The notes under the pieces are model-generated. The model was not told where the DNA came from, ran no database searches, and saw nothing but the letters and a program-made list of their open reading frames with translations. Positions 55,690-64,000 of a stretch of 64,000 nucleotides of DNA are shown here, piece after piece. The number at the start of each line of letters is the position of its first letter. Position 1 is the first letter of the stretch. Made by a program: the position numbers and the translations under genes. Source of the DNA: Pseudomonas kribbensis (GTDB lineage Bacteria; Pseudomonadota; Gammaproteobacteria; Pseudomonadales; Pseudomonadaceae); contig NZ_CP029608.1 of the NCBI RefSeq assembly GCF_003352185.1, positions 4,030,001 to 4,094,000 on the forward strand. The letters run 5' to 3'.

Positions 55690-56856
55690 ATGTTTTCGAT
55701 CAACCTGAACAAACTCAAGTCCCTCTGCGCTTTCGGACTTTTCTTCAGCGCCGCCACCTGCCTGGCCGCCCCGCAAACCGACGATCAGTTGCAGGCGCTG
55801 GTGAAGGCCACCGTGACACCGGTGATGCAGAAACAGGACATCGCGGGCCTGGCCGTGGCCGTGACCGTCGATGGCAAGGCGCATTACTTTAACTACGGTG
55901 TTGCCGACAAGAGCACCGGGCAAGCGGTAAGTGAAAACACCCTGTTCGAAATCGGCTCGGTGAGCAAAACCTTCACCGCGACCCTCGCCGCCTACGCCCA
56001 GGCCAGCGGCAAACTGGAATTCTCCGACAAGGCCAGCCAGCACTGGCCCGAGCTGAAAGGCAGCGCGTTCGACCAGATCAGCCTGCTGCAACTGGGCACC
56101 TACAGCGCGGGCGGCCTGCCGCTGCAATTCCCGGATGCCGCAGATTCTTTCGATAAGATGCTCGGCTATTACCAACAGTGGAAACCGACTTATCCGGCCG
56201 GCAGCCAGCGCCTGTACTCCAACCCGAGCATCGGCCTGTTCGGTTTCCTGGCGGCGAAAAGCCTCGGCCAGCCGTTCGATCAGATCATGACCGAAACCCT
56301 GCTGCCGAAACTCGGGCTCAAGCACACCTTCCTGTCGGTGCCCGCGTCTGAACAAAAGCTCTATGCCCAGGGCTATGACAAGAACAACAAACCGATTCGA
56401 GTCAGCCCCGGCGCCCTCGACTCCGAAGCCTATGGCGTGAAAACCAGCACCTCAGATCTGCTGCAATTCGTCCAGGCCAACCTCGACACCGCCAAACTCG
56501 AAACCCCACTGCAAAAAGCCATCGCCCTCACCCACACCGGCTACTACACCGTCGGCGACATGACCCAGGGCTTGGGCTGGGAACGCTACACCTACCCGAT
56601 CAGCCTCGAACGCCTGCTGGACGGCAACTCGACGCCGATGGCCATGGAACCGCACAAGGTCAAATGGCTGAATCCGCCACAGGCGGAACCGGCGAACGTG
56701 CTGCTGAACAAGACCGGCGCTACCGGTGGCTTCGGTGCGTACGTGGCGTTCGTGCCGTCGAAGAATGTCGGGATCGTGATTCTGGCGAACCGCAATTATC
56801 CAAATGGAGAGCGGGTGAAGATTGCGCACAGGATTCTGGGTGAATTGACCCGGTAA
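55690..56856 (+). CDS. ampC: Class C beta-lactamase (AmpC cephalosporinase)
   Basis: 388 residues from ATG 55690, with a signal peptide (SLCAFGLFFSAATCLA). All class C motifs are present: SVSK with the nucleophile (EIGSVSKTFTAT), YSN (QRLYSNPSIGLFG) and KTG (LLNKTGATGGFGAYVAFVPS). It hydrolyses cephalosporins in the periplasm and is normally low until induced through AmpR. It is an intrinsic chromosomal gene of the genus and not an acquired element. Confidence 0.95.
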   Translation: MFSINLNKLKSLCAFGLFFSAATCLAAPQTDDQLQALVKATVTPVMQKQDIAGLAVAVTVDGKAHYFNYGVADKSTGQAVSENTLFEIGSVSKTFTATLAAYAQASGKLEFSDKASQHWPELKGSAFDQISLLQLGTYSAGGLPLQFPDAADSFDKMLGYYQQWKPTYPAGSQRLYSNPSIGLFGFLAAKSLGQPFDQIMTETLLPKLGLKHTFLSVPASEQKLYAQGYDKNNKPIRVSPGALDSEAYGVKTSTSDLLQFVQANLDTAKLETPLQKAIALTHTGYYTVGDMTQGLGWERYTYPISLERLLDGNSTPMAMEPHKVKWLNPPQAEPANVLLNKTGATGGFGAYVAFVPSKNVGIVILANRNYPNGERVKIAHRILGELTR

Positions 56857-56866
56857 TCACGCAATG

Positions 56867-56906
56867 AAAAATGGGCGACCTTCACAGGTCGCCCATTTTT
56901 GTTTTG
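56867..56906 (+). terminator. Terminator of ampC
   Basis: 14-base arms AAAAATGGGCGACC / GGTCGCCCATTTTT with a 6-base loop and a T-rich tail. Confidence 0.95.
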
Positions 56907-57109
56907 GGGTTTGAAGAACACGCCTTCATCACCCTGACAAAAGTTACACCCCAGCGCCAAAGATACCTCTGCACGACACCTCCCATTGCTTCCCCCCGTA
57001 AACCTTGTAGGATCGCGCCTTTTTTTCACCGCCCCACCACCACGCATCCGATCCGCCAGGCTTGTTACCCCCTGCGGACTATGCTGAAACAGGGCCTGAG
57101 GGTTGATCC

Positions 57110-57733
57110 ATGAAAGTGCTGTTGGTCGATGATCACGCGGTAGTGCGCATGGCGATCGGGATGATTCTGGCCCGCGAGGGCCATGAGGTTGTGGGTGAGT
57201 GCGACAACGGTGTGGATGCGTTGAGCCAGGCGTTTGCGCTCAGGCCCGATGCGATTGTGCTCGACCTGGATATCCCGCAGCTCGATGGCATGGCGGTGAT
57301 CGACCGCTTGCGCATCGGCGGCAGCAAGGCCCATGTGCTGGTGCACACCGGGTTGAAAAGCCAGGCCTACGCGGCGCAATGCCTGCGGGCCGGGGTGTCG
57401 GCGTTTTTGTCGAAGGTCGATGATCCGGTGGAGATCGTCACCGCGCTCAAAGCGGTGGCCAGTGGCAAGACGTGGTTTCCGGTCAATGCGCTGAATTCGG
57501 TGCGGGCCAGCGACTTTGCCCGAGACGATGCGCAACTGCTCGATGGCGTGTCGCGCCGCGAACTCAAGGTGTTGCACGGATTGGCCCAGGGCAAGAGCAA
57601 CAAGCAGATCGCCGATGACATGCTGCTCAGCAACAAGACCATCAGCACCTACAAGACCCGTCTGATGCAGAAACTCAACGCAGGCACGTTGCTTGAGCTG
57701 ATCGATTTCGCCAAACGCAATCATCTGGTCTGA
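57110..57733 (+). CDS. BvgA-like response regulator (NarL/LuxR type)
   Basis: 207 residues. Receiver domain (1-120) with DDH near the start, phospho-acceptor D52 in VLDLDIPQLDG and K101 in FLSKVDD. The output HTH is GVSRRELKVLHGLAQGKSNK and NKTISTYKTRLMQKLN. The layout and the LDLDIPQLDG segment resemble BvgA of Bordetella and RocA1/EvgA. It is 3 bases before the sensor kinase gene, so the two are translated as an operon. Inferred role: activator of surface-structure genes. Confidence 0.87.
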   Translation: MKVLLVDDHAVVRMAIGMILAREGHEVVGECDNGVDALSQAFALRPDAIVLDLDIPQLDGMAVIDRLRIGGSKAHVLVHTGLKSQAYAAQCLRAGVSAFLSKVDDPVEIVTALKAVASGKTWFPVNALNSVRASDFARDDAQLLDGVSRRELKVLHGLAQGKSNKQIADDMLLSNKTISTYKTRLMQKLNAGTLLELIDFAKRNHLV

Positions 57734-57736
57734 ACC

Positions 57737-60700
57737 ATGAGGTTCGGGCGATGGCTGAGTGCGTTGAGCCTTGCGCTGCTGACGCTGGCGGCGAATGCCG
57801 GGCCGTTGAACCTGCTCAGCCGTGCCGGTGACAATCGGCTCGATCTGCCCCTCACCAGCGCCCAGCACCAATGGCTGACCAACAAAACCGTGTTGCGCGC
57901 CGGGGTTTATGCACCGGATCGACCGCCGCTGGACATCACCGCCAATCAAAAGGATTACGAAGGGCTGTCGGCCGACTATCTTGACCTGCTGACTCGCAGC
58001 CTCGGCCTGCGCGTGGAGGTCAAGCAATACGCCAGCCAGTCGGATGCCCTTGCCGCGCTGCAACGGGGCGATGTCGATCTGGTGCCGCGCATCAACCACC
58101 TCGAAGCGAACTACAACGATCTGCGCCTGAGTGCGCCCTACGCGTACGATCAGGCCGTGTTGATCAGCCATTTCGGCACCCATTGGCCGAATGACCGGTT
58201 ACCGGCCGGCACCACGGTGCTGTTCGATCAGGACTGGATCACCGAAGAGCGGGTGGCGTCGCTGTTCCCCGGCCACCCTCTTCAAGCGGTCGGCTCGACC
58301 CAGCAAGGCCTTGGCCAAGTGGCCTATGGCGAAGGCACGGTGCTGCTGACCGATGCGATTTCTGCGCAATACCTGCTCGAACGCAGTTACCAGCAAAGCC
58401 TGAAACAGACCATCCAGCGCGACTCCGAAGGCCTGGGCTTCAGTTTTGCCACGCAGCAGGAAAATACACGATTGCTGAACCTGCTCAACGCCACCATGGC
58501 GAAGATCACGCCCCAGGAACGCACGGTCATCGCCCGGCGCTGGGGCATCGGCGCCAACCCGAAACTCGGCTACAACCGTCTGCAGTTGACGGCTGCCGAA
58601 CAGCAATGGATCAAGGATCACCCGCAGATCGAAGTGTTGGCCAATGACCTGTATTCACCGTTCAGTTTCTTCGACAACGAAGGCCAGCTCAGGGGCATGG
58701 CCGCCGACCTGTTGGAAACCATTAACGACCGCACCGGCCTGACGTTTCGGCCAAGCAAGATGTCCTCCATCGACGCCGTGACCGGTCGCGCGCAACGGGA
58801 TCCGCCCAGTCTGATCGGCGCAATGACCTACAGCAGCCGTCGCGAGGAACACCTGGCGTTCTCCCGGCCCTATGCGATCAATCCGTTCGTCCTGGTCACC
58901 CGCACCCAAGCGGAACGCCCGGGTCTTGCGGGCCTCAAGGGAAGACGCGTCGCGATCATCAAGGATTCGGCCGCCGCCAACTGGCTGGAACGCGAGTGGC
59001 CGGACATTCGCACCGTGCAGGTCGACACGCCAATCGAGACCTACGAGCTGCTCGCCGAAGGCCAGGTGGAGGGCGTGATCCAGCCGCAAATGGGCGCGGC
59101 GTATTTGATTGATCGTTTTTTTCGTGGTCGCCTGCAAATCGATTCGGTGCTCGGTGCACAACCGGCTCTGATCGGTTTTGCCACCGGCAAACAGAACGCC
59201 ATGCTGGTCTCGATTCTCGACAAGGCACTGCTCGATATCGCCCCGGACGAGTTAAGCGAACTGGCCAGCCGCTGGCAGAATTCCCAGGACAGCCAGGACA
59301 CCTGGGGCACTTACAAAAACTGGATTCTGCGTGCGGTGTTGGTGCTGCTGACCGTGCTGCTGGTGATTCTGGCGTGGAACCTCGGTTTGCGGCGGCAGAT
59401 CGCCGAGCGGCAAAAGGCACAAAAAGCCTTGAGCGATCAGTTGCTGTTCATGCAGGTGCTGGTCGACGGCACGCCGCACCCGATCTACGTGCGTGACCGC
59501 AAAGGGCTGTTGTTGAGCTGCAACCGCGCGTATCTGCAAGTGATGGAGGTCGAGCCGCAGCAAGTGCTGAACAAAGGTCTGATCGAGGCGAACATCCTGC
59601 CGCTGGACACCGCCCACCAGTACAAACGCATCCACCGCGCCACGCTGGAAAGCGGTGAACCGTCGTTCGACAGCTTCACCATGACGGTCAAGGACAAGAC
59701 TTATCACATCTACCACTGGGCCCTGCCCTACCGCGATTCCGACGGCACCATGACCGGGGTGATTGGCGGCTGGATCGACTTCACCGAACAGCAGCATCTG
59801 CAACACGCCTTGCTCGCCGCCAAACATCAGGCCGAGGCGGCGAACCGGGGCAAGAGTCATTTCCTGGCGGTGATGAGCCACGAGATCCGCACACCGATGA
59901 GCGCATTGATCGGCGTGCTCGAACTGCTGCGTCACCAGTCCGCCCCGCGTCCGGACGACACCGAGCTGATCGATATCGCCCAGCAATCCGCCGGCGGCAT
60001 GATGGAGTTGATCGGCGAGATTCTCGACCTGACCCGAATCGAGGCCGGCCAGTTCGAACTGCGCAACAGCCGCTGCCATCCCGAACCGCTGGCGCGCACG
60101 GTGATCGAGGGATTCGCCAGCCTGGCCCGGCAGAAAAACCTCGAACTGAACTTCATCAGCGACCATGCCGGCAGCGCCGTGGAGCTGGACTCGCTACGGT
60201 TCAGGCAGATTCTTTCCAACCTGCTGAGCAATGCAATCAAGTTCACCGCTCAGGGAACCGTTACGGTCGAGCTGCGCCTGGAGCCCGACGGCGAACTTGC
60301 CCGACTGCGCCTGGCAGTGCGCGACACCGGCATCGGCCTCGACGAGCAGCAGCGCCAGCGCCTGTTCCAGCCTTACACCCAATTCGAGGTCAATGATCGT
60401 GAGGTTCAGGTCGGCAGCGGTCTCGGGCTGTCGATCTGCCGGCAATTGACCGAGCTGATGGGCGGCCGACTGACCTGCCAGAGTCAGCCGGGACAAGGCG
60501 CCTGCTTCACCCTGGAACTGCTGGTCAAGTGCCTGCCGGACGACGAGGCAACTCAAGTAACCAACGATGAAACGCTGCCGCCACTGCCTGTGCGCCATGT
60601 GTTGATCGTCGAGGATCACGAGTTCAACCGCGTGGTGCTGCAGCGTCAGCTGGAGTCCCTGGGCATGCGTGTCACCTGCGCCGAAAACGGGATCGAAGGC

Positions 60701-61324
60701 CTGCGTCTGTGGCGCGAAGACACCTTCGATTACCTGATCACCGACTGCAACATGCCGCTGCTCAACGGCGACAAGATGACCCGCCAGTTGCGCGCCATCG
60801 AAGCCGCCGAAGGCCGTGCACCGACCCATGTGCTGGGGCTGACGGCCAATGCCCGCCCCGAGGAAATCCAGCGCTGCCTCGATGCCGGAATGAACGACTG
60901 CCTGTTCAAACCCCTCACCCGCCCTGCGCTCGAGCGCTACCTGCGCGAAGCCGAACGGGCCATTCAGGCCACTGCGCCGTGCTTCGATCTGTCGAAGGTC
61001 ACTGCCATCACCGCAGGCGATCTGAGCATGACCCGGCAATTGCTCGCCACGGTACTGCGCACCAACCAGGAAGATTTCGAAACCATGCAGGCACTGTTTC
61101 AGGCCGGTGACTTTTCCGGGATGAAACGCTGCTGCCACAAGATCCTCGGCAGCGCGCGGATCATTCACGCCGCACCGTTGATCGCTGCATGCGAACAACT
61201 GGAAGCGACCTGCGAAGTCAGCACCACGCGCCAGGAAGTGCATCGCCTGTTCGAAGCTTTCGGCCAGCAGATGAAGCGTTTGCAGTCGCACCTGCAAGTG
61301 GCCTTGCACAGCACCTCTGTGTAG
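57737..61324 (+). CDS. BvgS/EvgS-type hybrid sensor kinase
   Basis: 1195 residues. Signal peptide (LSLALLTLAANA); two periplasmic SBP3/Venus-flytrap domains (about 35-270 and 285-520); one membrane helix (AVLVLLTVLLVILAWNLGL, about 530-550); a PAS domain (about 570-690); HisKA with SHEIRTPMS (H715); HATPase with NLLSNAIKF and VGSGLGLSIC; receiver domain with D1003 in ITDCNMPLLNG; and an Hpt domain with H1134 in CCHKILGSA. This is a complete four-step phosphorelay as in BvgS and RocS1. The ligands of the flytrap domains are unknown. Confidence 0.93.
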   Translation: MRFGRWLSALSLALLTLAANAGPLNLLSRAGDNRLDLPLTSAQHQWLTNKTVLRAGVYAPDRPPLDITANQKDYEGLSADYLDLLTRSLGLRVEVKQYASQSDALAALQRGDVDLVPRINHLEANYNDLRLSAPYAYDQAVLISHFGTHWPNDRLPAGTTVLFDQDWITEERVASLFPGHPLQAVGSTQQGLGQVAYGEGTVLLTDAISAQYLLERSYQQSLKQTIQRDSEGLGFSFATQQENTRLLNLLNATMAKITPQERTVIARRWGIGANPKLGYNRLQLTAAEQQWIKDHPQIEVLANDLYSPFSFFDNEGQLRGMAADLLETINDRTGLTFRPSKMSSIDAVTGRAQRDPPSLIGAMTYSSRREEHLAFSRPYAINPFVLVTRTQAERPGLAGLKGRRVAIIKDSAAANWLEREWPDIRTVQVDTPIETYELLAEGQVEGVIQPQMGAAYLIDRFFRGRLQIDSVLGAQPALIGFATGKQNAMLVSILDKALLDIAPDELSELASRWQNSQDSQDTWGTYKNWILRAVLVLLTVLLVILAWNLGLRRQIAERQKAQKALSDQLLFMQVLVDGTPHPIYVRDRKGLLLSCNRAYLQVMEVEPQQVLNKGLIEANILPLDTAHQYKRIHRATLESGEPSFDSFTMTVKDKTYHIYHWALPYRDSDGTMTGVIGGWIDFTEQQHLQHALLAAKHQAEAANRGKSHFLAVMSHEIRTPMSALIGVLELLRHQSAPRPDDTELIDIAQQSAGGMMELIGEILDLTRIEAGQFELRNSRCHPEPLARTVIEGFASLARQKNLELNFISDHAGSAVELDSLRFRQILSNLLSNAIKFTAQGTVTVELRLEPDGELARLRLAVRDTGIGLDEQQRQRLFQPYTQFEVNDREVQVGSGLGLSICRQLTELMGGRLTCQSQPGQGACFTLELLVKCLPDDEATQVTNDETLPPLPVRHVLIVEDHEFNRVVLQRQLESLGMRVTCAENGIEGLRLWREDTFDYLITDCNMPLLNGDKMTRQLRAIEAAEGRAPTHVLGLTANARPEEIQRCLDAGMNDCLFKPLTRPALERYLREAERAIQATAPCFDLSKVTAITAGDLSMTRQLLATVLRTNQEDFETMQALFQAGDFSGMKRCCHKILGSARIIHAAPLIAACEQLEATCEVSTTRQEVHRLFEAFGQQMKRLQSHLQVALHSTSV

Positions 61325-61420
61325 GACGCTTCCTACAAAAACTTGGGAAGTGCCTGCGTTACCCCGACCACTCGCCTGAGCAGAATTCGCCCCTCTTATA
61401 GCGGTTGTCGGCGGATCATC

Positions 61421-63568
61421 ATGCTTGCGTTGAATGTACGGTTTTCTCGGGTTTCACTTTCGGGTGCCCTGCTGGTGCTCAGCGCCGCGCCCATGGTGGT
61501 ACAGGCCGCCAGTTGCGACGGTTTGCCTTGCCTGACCTCGCCACAAAGCAACCTGTTGGTCGATAACGGCTCGACTGTCCTGGCCGGCACCGGCGCAACA
61601 CTGACCGACAGCATCGTGAGCCTTGGCACCCTTCAGTTGCTTGATGAGAGCGTGGCCAGCGGCACCACGATCAAGGACAGCGGATGGCTGGAAGCCCGTG
61701 ACAGCGCGAAGCTTACCGACACCCTGATGGAAAACGGCACACTGGTATTGATCGGTTCTGCCACGGCGCTGACAACGAGGGTCAACGACGGCTTTTTTGA
61801 AGTGACGCAAAACGCCGCAGTCAGCGACACCCGGCTCGACGGTGGCCAGATGTATGTCTACGGCGATGCGCTGGCCAAAAATACCCGCGTCGCCAACAGC
61901 CTGATGACCGTCTACCAGAATGGTCATGCGCAACAGACCACGGTCAATGCCGGCGGCGAACTGGCGGTCAACGACACCGCGTCGGTAGACGATACGCGGA
62001 TCAATCAGGGCGGCACGATGACCAGTGTGGCCGGCACAACGGTCTCCAATACCACGGTCAATCAGGGCGGCTTGATGGTGCTGGGCGCCGCAGCCACCGC
62101 CAGCGACACCACGCTGAACGACGGTGCCCTGCTGCGCCTCAAGGGTGACGCCGCATTGAACGGAGCCAACCGCCTCGATGGCCGGGTCGAGTTTGCCGAC
62201 CCCGCCATCAGCGGCGCATTCCACACTCTGACCATCAACGGCCCGCTGACCGGCAGCGGAACATTTGCGATGAACACCGATCTGGCGTCGTTGCGCGGTG
62301 ATCTGCTCAAGGTGCAAGGCCCGATCAGCGATCTGCACAGGTTGGTGGTGGCGGATTCCGGCAATGCACCGAGTGGCGCACAGCAGGCTCTGAAAATGGT
62401 CGAGGGCAATGGCGGCAGTGGTGATTTCCAGCTGTTCGGCGGCACGGTCGATGCCGGGGCCTACCGCTACTCGCTGCAGAAACAGGGGAATGACTGGTAT
62501 CTGGGCAAACCGGCGATCAGCACTCCGGATGAAAGTATCCAGGAGCCGCAGGTTCCACCGGTCGATGGCCAACCGGAAACCGTGGTGCAACCGGGAGTGA
62601 TTCAACCGCCAGCGACACCGCAGCCTCAGCCTCAGCCTCAGCCGCAATCACAGATTCTGAGTAAAGGTGCGAACGCCGCCGTCGCCAACCAGGCCGCTAC
62701 TGCCGCATTGCTTGATGCGCAAAACGGCAGCACCCGACAGCACTTTTCCGATTTGCGTTCGGGCAAGGATCAGGGCGGCTTCTGGGCCCGGGGTTACGGT
62801 GCCGAACAAAAACTCGACACCCGCACCAGCCGTGCTTTTCAGCAACAGGCCAACGGCATGGAAATCGGTGCCGACACCGCGCTGCCGACGGCCAGTGGAA
62901 CGCTGTATGTCGGCGCCCTGTTCGGTCAGGGTCAGGGCCGCCAGGATTTCGGTGAGCGCAGTAAAGGCACGATCGACAGCACCACGCTGGGCGCCTACGC
63001 CAGCTATCAGGATCAGAGCGGCTTGTATGTCGACGGTGCCCTCAAATATTCACGGCTGAACAACGAGATCAAGATCACCAGCAACCTCGGCGAACCGGTC
63101 AAGGCTCATTACGACAACCATGCCGTCAGTGCCGAGGCGCAGATCGGCAAGGTCATCGATCTGGGCCGGGACTGGTTCGTCGAACCTCAGGTCGGCGTGC
63201 AGGTCACGCGCATCAGCGGCGGACGTTACACCGCCAGCAATGGGCTGGATGTACAGCAGGATGCGCTGACCTCGGTGCAGAGTCGGGTCGGTGCGCAGTT
63301 CGGCCGCGAGCTGCAACTGGACAAGGGCCTGCGGATCAAACCGTACGTCAAGGCTGCGTGGGTCACCGAACATGCTGGCGACAGCGAAGTGAAGGTCAAC
63401 GGCGCACGCCTGGACAGTCGCCTGCCCGGATCACGAGCGGAACTGGGTGGCGGGTTGATGCTGACCGCAGCACAAAATCACCATGTGTATGTCGAGGGGC
63501 AATATGCCAAAGGCCGTGATATCGAACAGCCCTGGGCGGTGAATGTCGGGTATCGCTACAACTGGTAA
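61421..63568 (+). CDS. Pertactin-type autotransporter with C-terminal beta-barrel
   Basis: 715 residues from ATG 61421. A signal peptide ends at VVQA. Residues about 28-375 form a passenger built of short repeats (TTVNAGGELAV, TRINQGGTMTS, TTVNQGGLMVL) typical of AIDA/pertactin beta-helices. A linker of alternating P and Q (PQPQPQPQPQ, about residue 396-406) leads to an autotransporter barrel from about 440. The barrel ends NVGYRYNW with terminal W instead of the usual F. No protease motif is visible in the passenger. It lies 96 bases after the BvgS-like gene and is a likely regulatory target. Confidence 0.9.
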   Translation: MLALNVRFSRVSLSGALLVLSAAPMVVQAASCDGLPCLTSPQSNLLVDNGSTVLAGTGATLTDSIVSLGTLQLLDESVASGTTIKDSGWLEARDSAKLTDTLMENGTLVLIGSATALTTRVNDGFFEVTQNAAVSDTRLDGGQMYVYGDALAKNTRVANSLMTVYQNGHAQQTTVNAGGELAVNDTASVDDTRINQGGTMTSVAGTTVSNTTVNQGGLMVLGAAATASDTTLNDGALLRLKGDAALNGANRLDGRVEFADPAISGAFHTLTINGPLTGSGTFAMNTDLASLRGDLLKVQGPISDLHRLVVADSGNAPSGAQQALKMVEGNGGSGDFQLFGGTVDAGAYRYSLQKQGNDWYLGKPAISTPDESIQEPQVPPVDGQPETVVQPGVIQPPATPQPQPQPQPQSQILSKGANAAVANQAATAALLDAQNGSTRQHFSDLRSGKDQGGFWARGYGAEQKLDTRTSRAFQQQANGMEIGADTALPTASGTLYVGALFGQGQGRQDFGERSKGTIDSTTLGAYASYQDQSGLYVDGALKYSRLNNEIKITSNLGEPVKAHYDNHAVSAEAQIGKVIDLGRDWFVEPQVGVQVTRISGGRYTASNGLDVQQDALTSVQSRVGAQFGRELQLDKGLRIKPYVKAAWVTEHAGDSEVKVNGARLDSRLPGSRAELGGGLMLTAAQNHHVYVEGQYAKGRDIEQPWAVNVGYRYNW

Positions 63569-63580
63569 ATTGCGGGCAAT

Positions 63581-63620
63581 AAAAATGGCGAACGGTCAAT
63601 CCGTTCGCCATTTTTTGTTC
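63581..63620. terminator. Terminator after the autotransporter gene
   Basis: 15-base arms AAAAATGGCGAACGG / CCGTTCGCCATTTTT with a 5-base loop and T-run. Confidence 0.95.
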
Positions 63621-63640
63621 AGGTCACCCGAACCGTGCTC

Positions 63641-64000
63641 TCAATCATCCGGCATTTCCGGCGGCTTGGCGGGTTTCGCAGGTTTTGCCGGTTTGCCGTT
63701 CTTCGTTCCCTTGGCCGGTGCCGCCTCGGTGGCCGCTGGAGGTGGAGGCGCGGCTACCAGTTCCTTCTCGGCGGCCGGCAATGCATCGATGGTGTCGAAG
63801 ACTTTCTTCAGGTCCACCGACTTCGCCTCCTCCCCGGCGGCCGACAGTTTGGTTTCCCCGTCCTTGCCCATCAGAAAGACTTTCGGATAGGCCCCGGCAC
63901 CCAGCTTCAGCGAGCGCAGCAACGCCATGGTGTCCTGTTGGCCAAGATCCTTGCCGTCGAGCTGCCCGGCCATATTGAGGATGGTGTAGACCTTGAGCTT
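63641..64000 (-). CDS. DUF4174-like protein, C-terminal part
   Basis: The last 119 codons of a gene that starts beyond the right edge. The segment PKVFLMGKDGETKLSAAGEE is of the kind that ends DUF4174 domains (thioredoxin-like fold, VFLIGKDGGEK pattern). After it the tail is low in complexity: acidic and alanine-rich, then lysine/proline/alanine repeats (KPAKPAKPAKPPEMPDD). An ATG at 63973 is internal. Probably a secreted or periplasmic protein; function unknown. Confidence 0.65.
   Translation of the reverse strand, partial: KLKVYTILNMAGQLDGKDLGQQDTMALLRSLKLGAGAYPKVFLMGKDGETKLSAAGEEAKSVDLKKVFDTIDALPAAEKELVAAPPPPAATEAAPAKGTKNGKPAKPAKPAKPPEMPDD

Noticed and set aside
54536..55690. Acquired resistance island around ampC
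   Set aside because: The ampR-ampC pair is the standard chromosomal arrangement, and base composition matches the surroundings, with no mobile element nearby.
57065..58183. Minus-strand frame opposite the response regulator and sensor kinase start
   Set aside because: It overlaps two well-supported genes and has no ribosome site or known motif.

Overview
The window looks like chromosomal DNA of a Pseudomonas from the P. fluorescens complex. The evidence is the conserved block tig-clpP-clpX-lon-hupB-ppiD, a divergent ampR/ampC pair very like that of P. aeruginosa, REP/REPIN palindromes of the GTGGGAGC...GCTCGC type, GC-rich codon use, and many LysR regulators paired with exporters. I see no insertion sequence, prophage, CRISPR array or rRNA operon. 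Assignments come from reading the sequence and recalling protein families; no search was run.

Layout. 1-2346 (minus): part of a Csu-type chaperone-usher pilus operon, with four spore-coat-U (SCPU) subunits and the start of the chaperone. 2632-7530: an AFG1/ZapE ATPase, a leucine-rich-repeat protein kinase, YebC and a short orphan VgrG. 7534-14559: a 2-aminoethylphosphonate (AEP) island with an FAD amine oxidase, an organophosphate-type MFS permease, two LysR regulators, phnW and phnX. 14749-24173: cytochrome b561, a D-cysteine desulfhydrase/ACC deaminase homologue, fadH, a nitrilase-fold protein that has lost its cysteine, an AraC regulator, a DUF2242 lipoprotein and a LysR/MFS pair.

24232-33631 (minus): the protein quality-control block (PpiD, HU, Lon, ClpX, ClpP, trigger factor), with a degenerate tRNA-Asp-like element after hupB and a tRNA array (Arg, His, Leu, His) in front of tig. 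33906-49739: housekeeping and accessory genes including folD, pbpG, a C39-like lipoprotein without its catalytic residues, terC, nhaR, sstT, yceH, a shikimate-dehydrogenase-like protein, several tiny proteins, an AI-2E-family permease and trhP/yegQ.

49841-54535: an EamA exporter, then an FCD-type GntR regulator divergent from a glucarate transporter and glucarate dehydratase, with four repeated operator-like motifs between them. 54654-56856: ampR and ampC. 57110-63568: a BvgA/BvgS-like two-component system followed directly by a pertactin-type autotransporter, an arrangement that recalls Bordetella virulence control. The right edge cuts a small DUF4174-like secreted protein.

The main functional units are AEP use as a P/C/N source, D-glucarate catabolism, ATP-dependent proteolysis and chaperoning, inducible cephalosporinase, and surface structures (pilus, autotransporter) with their sensor system.
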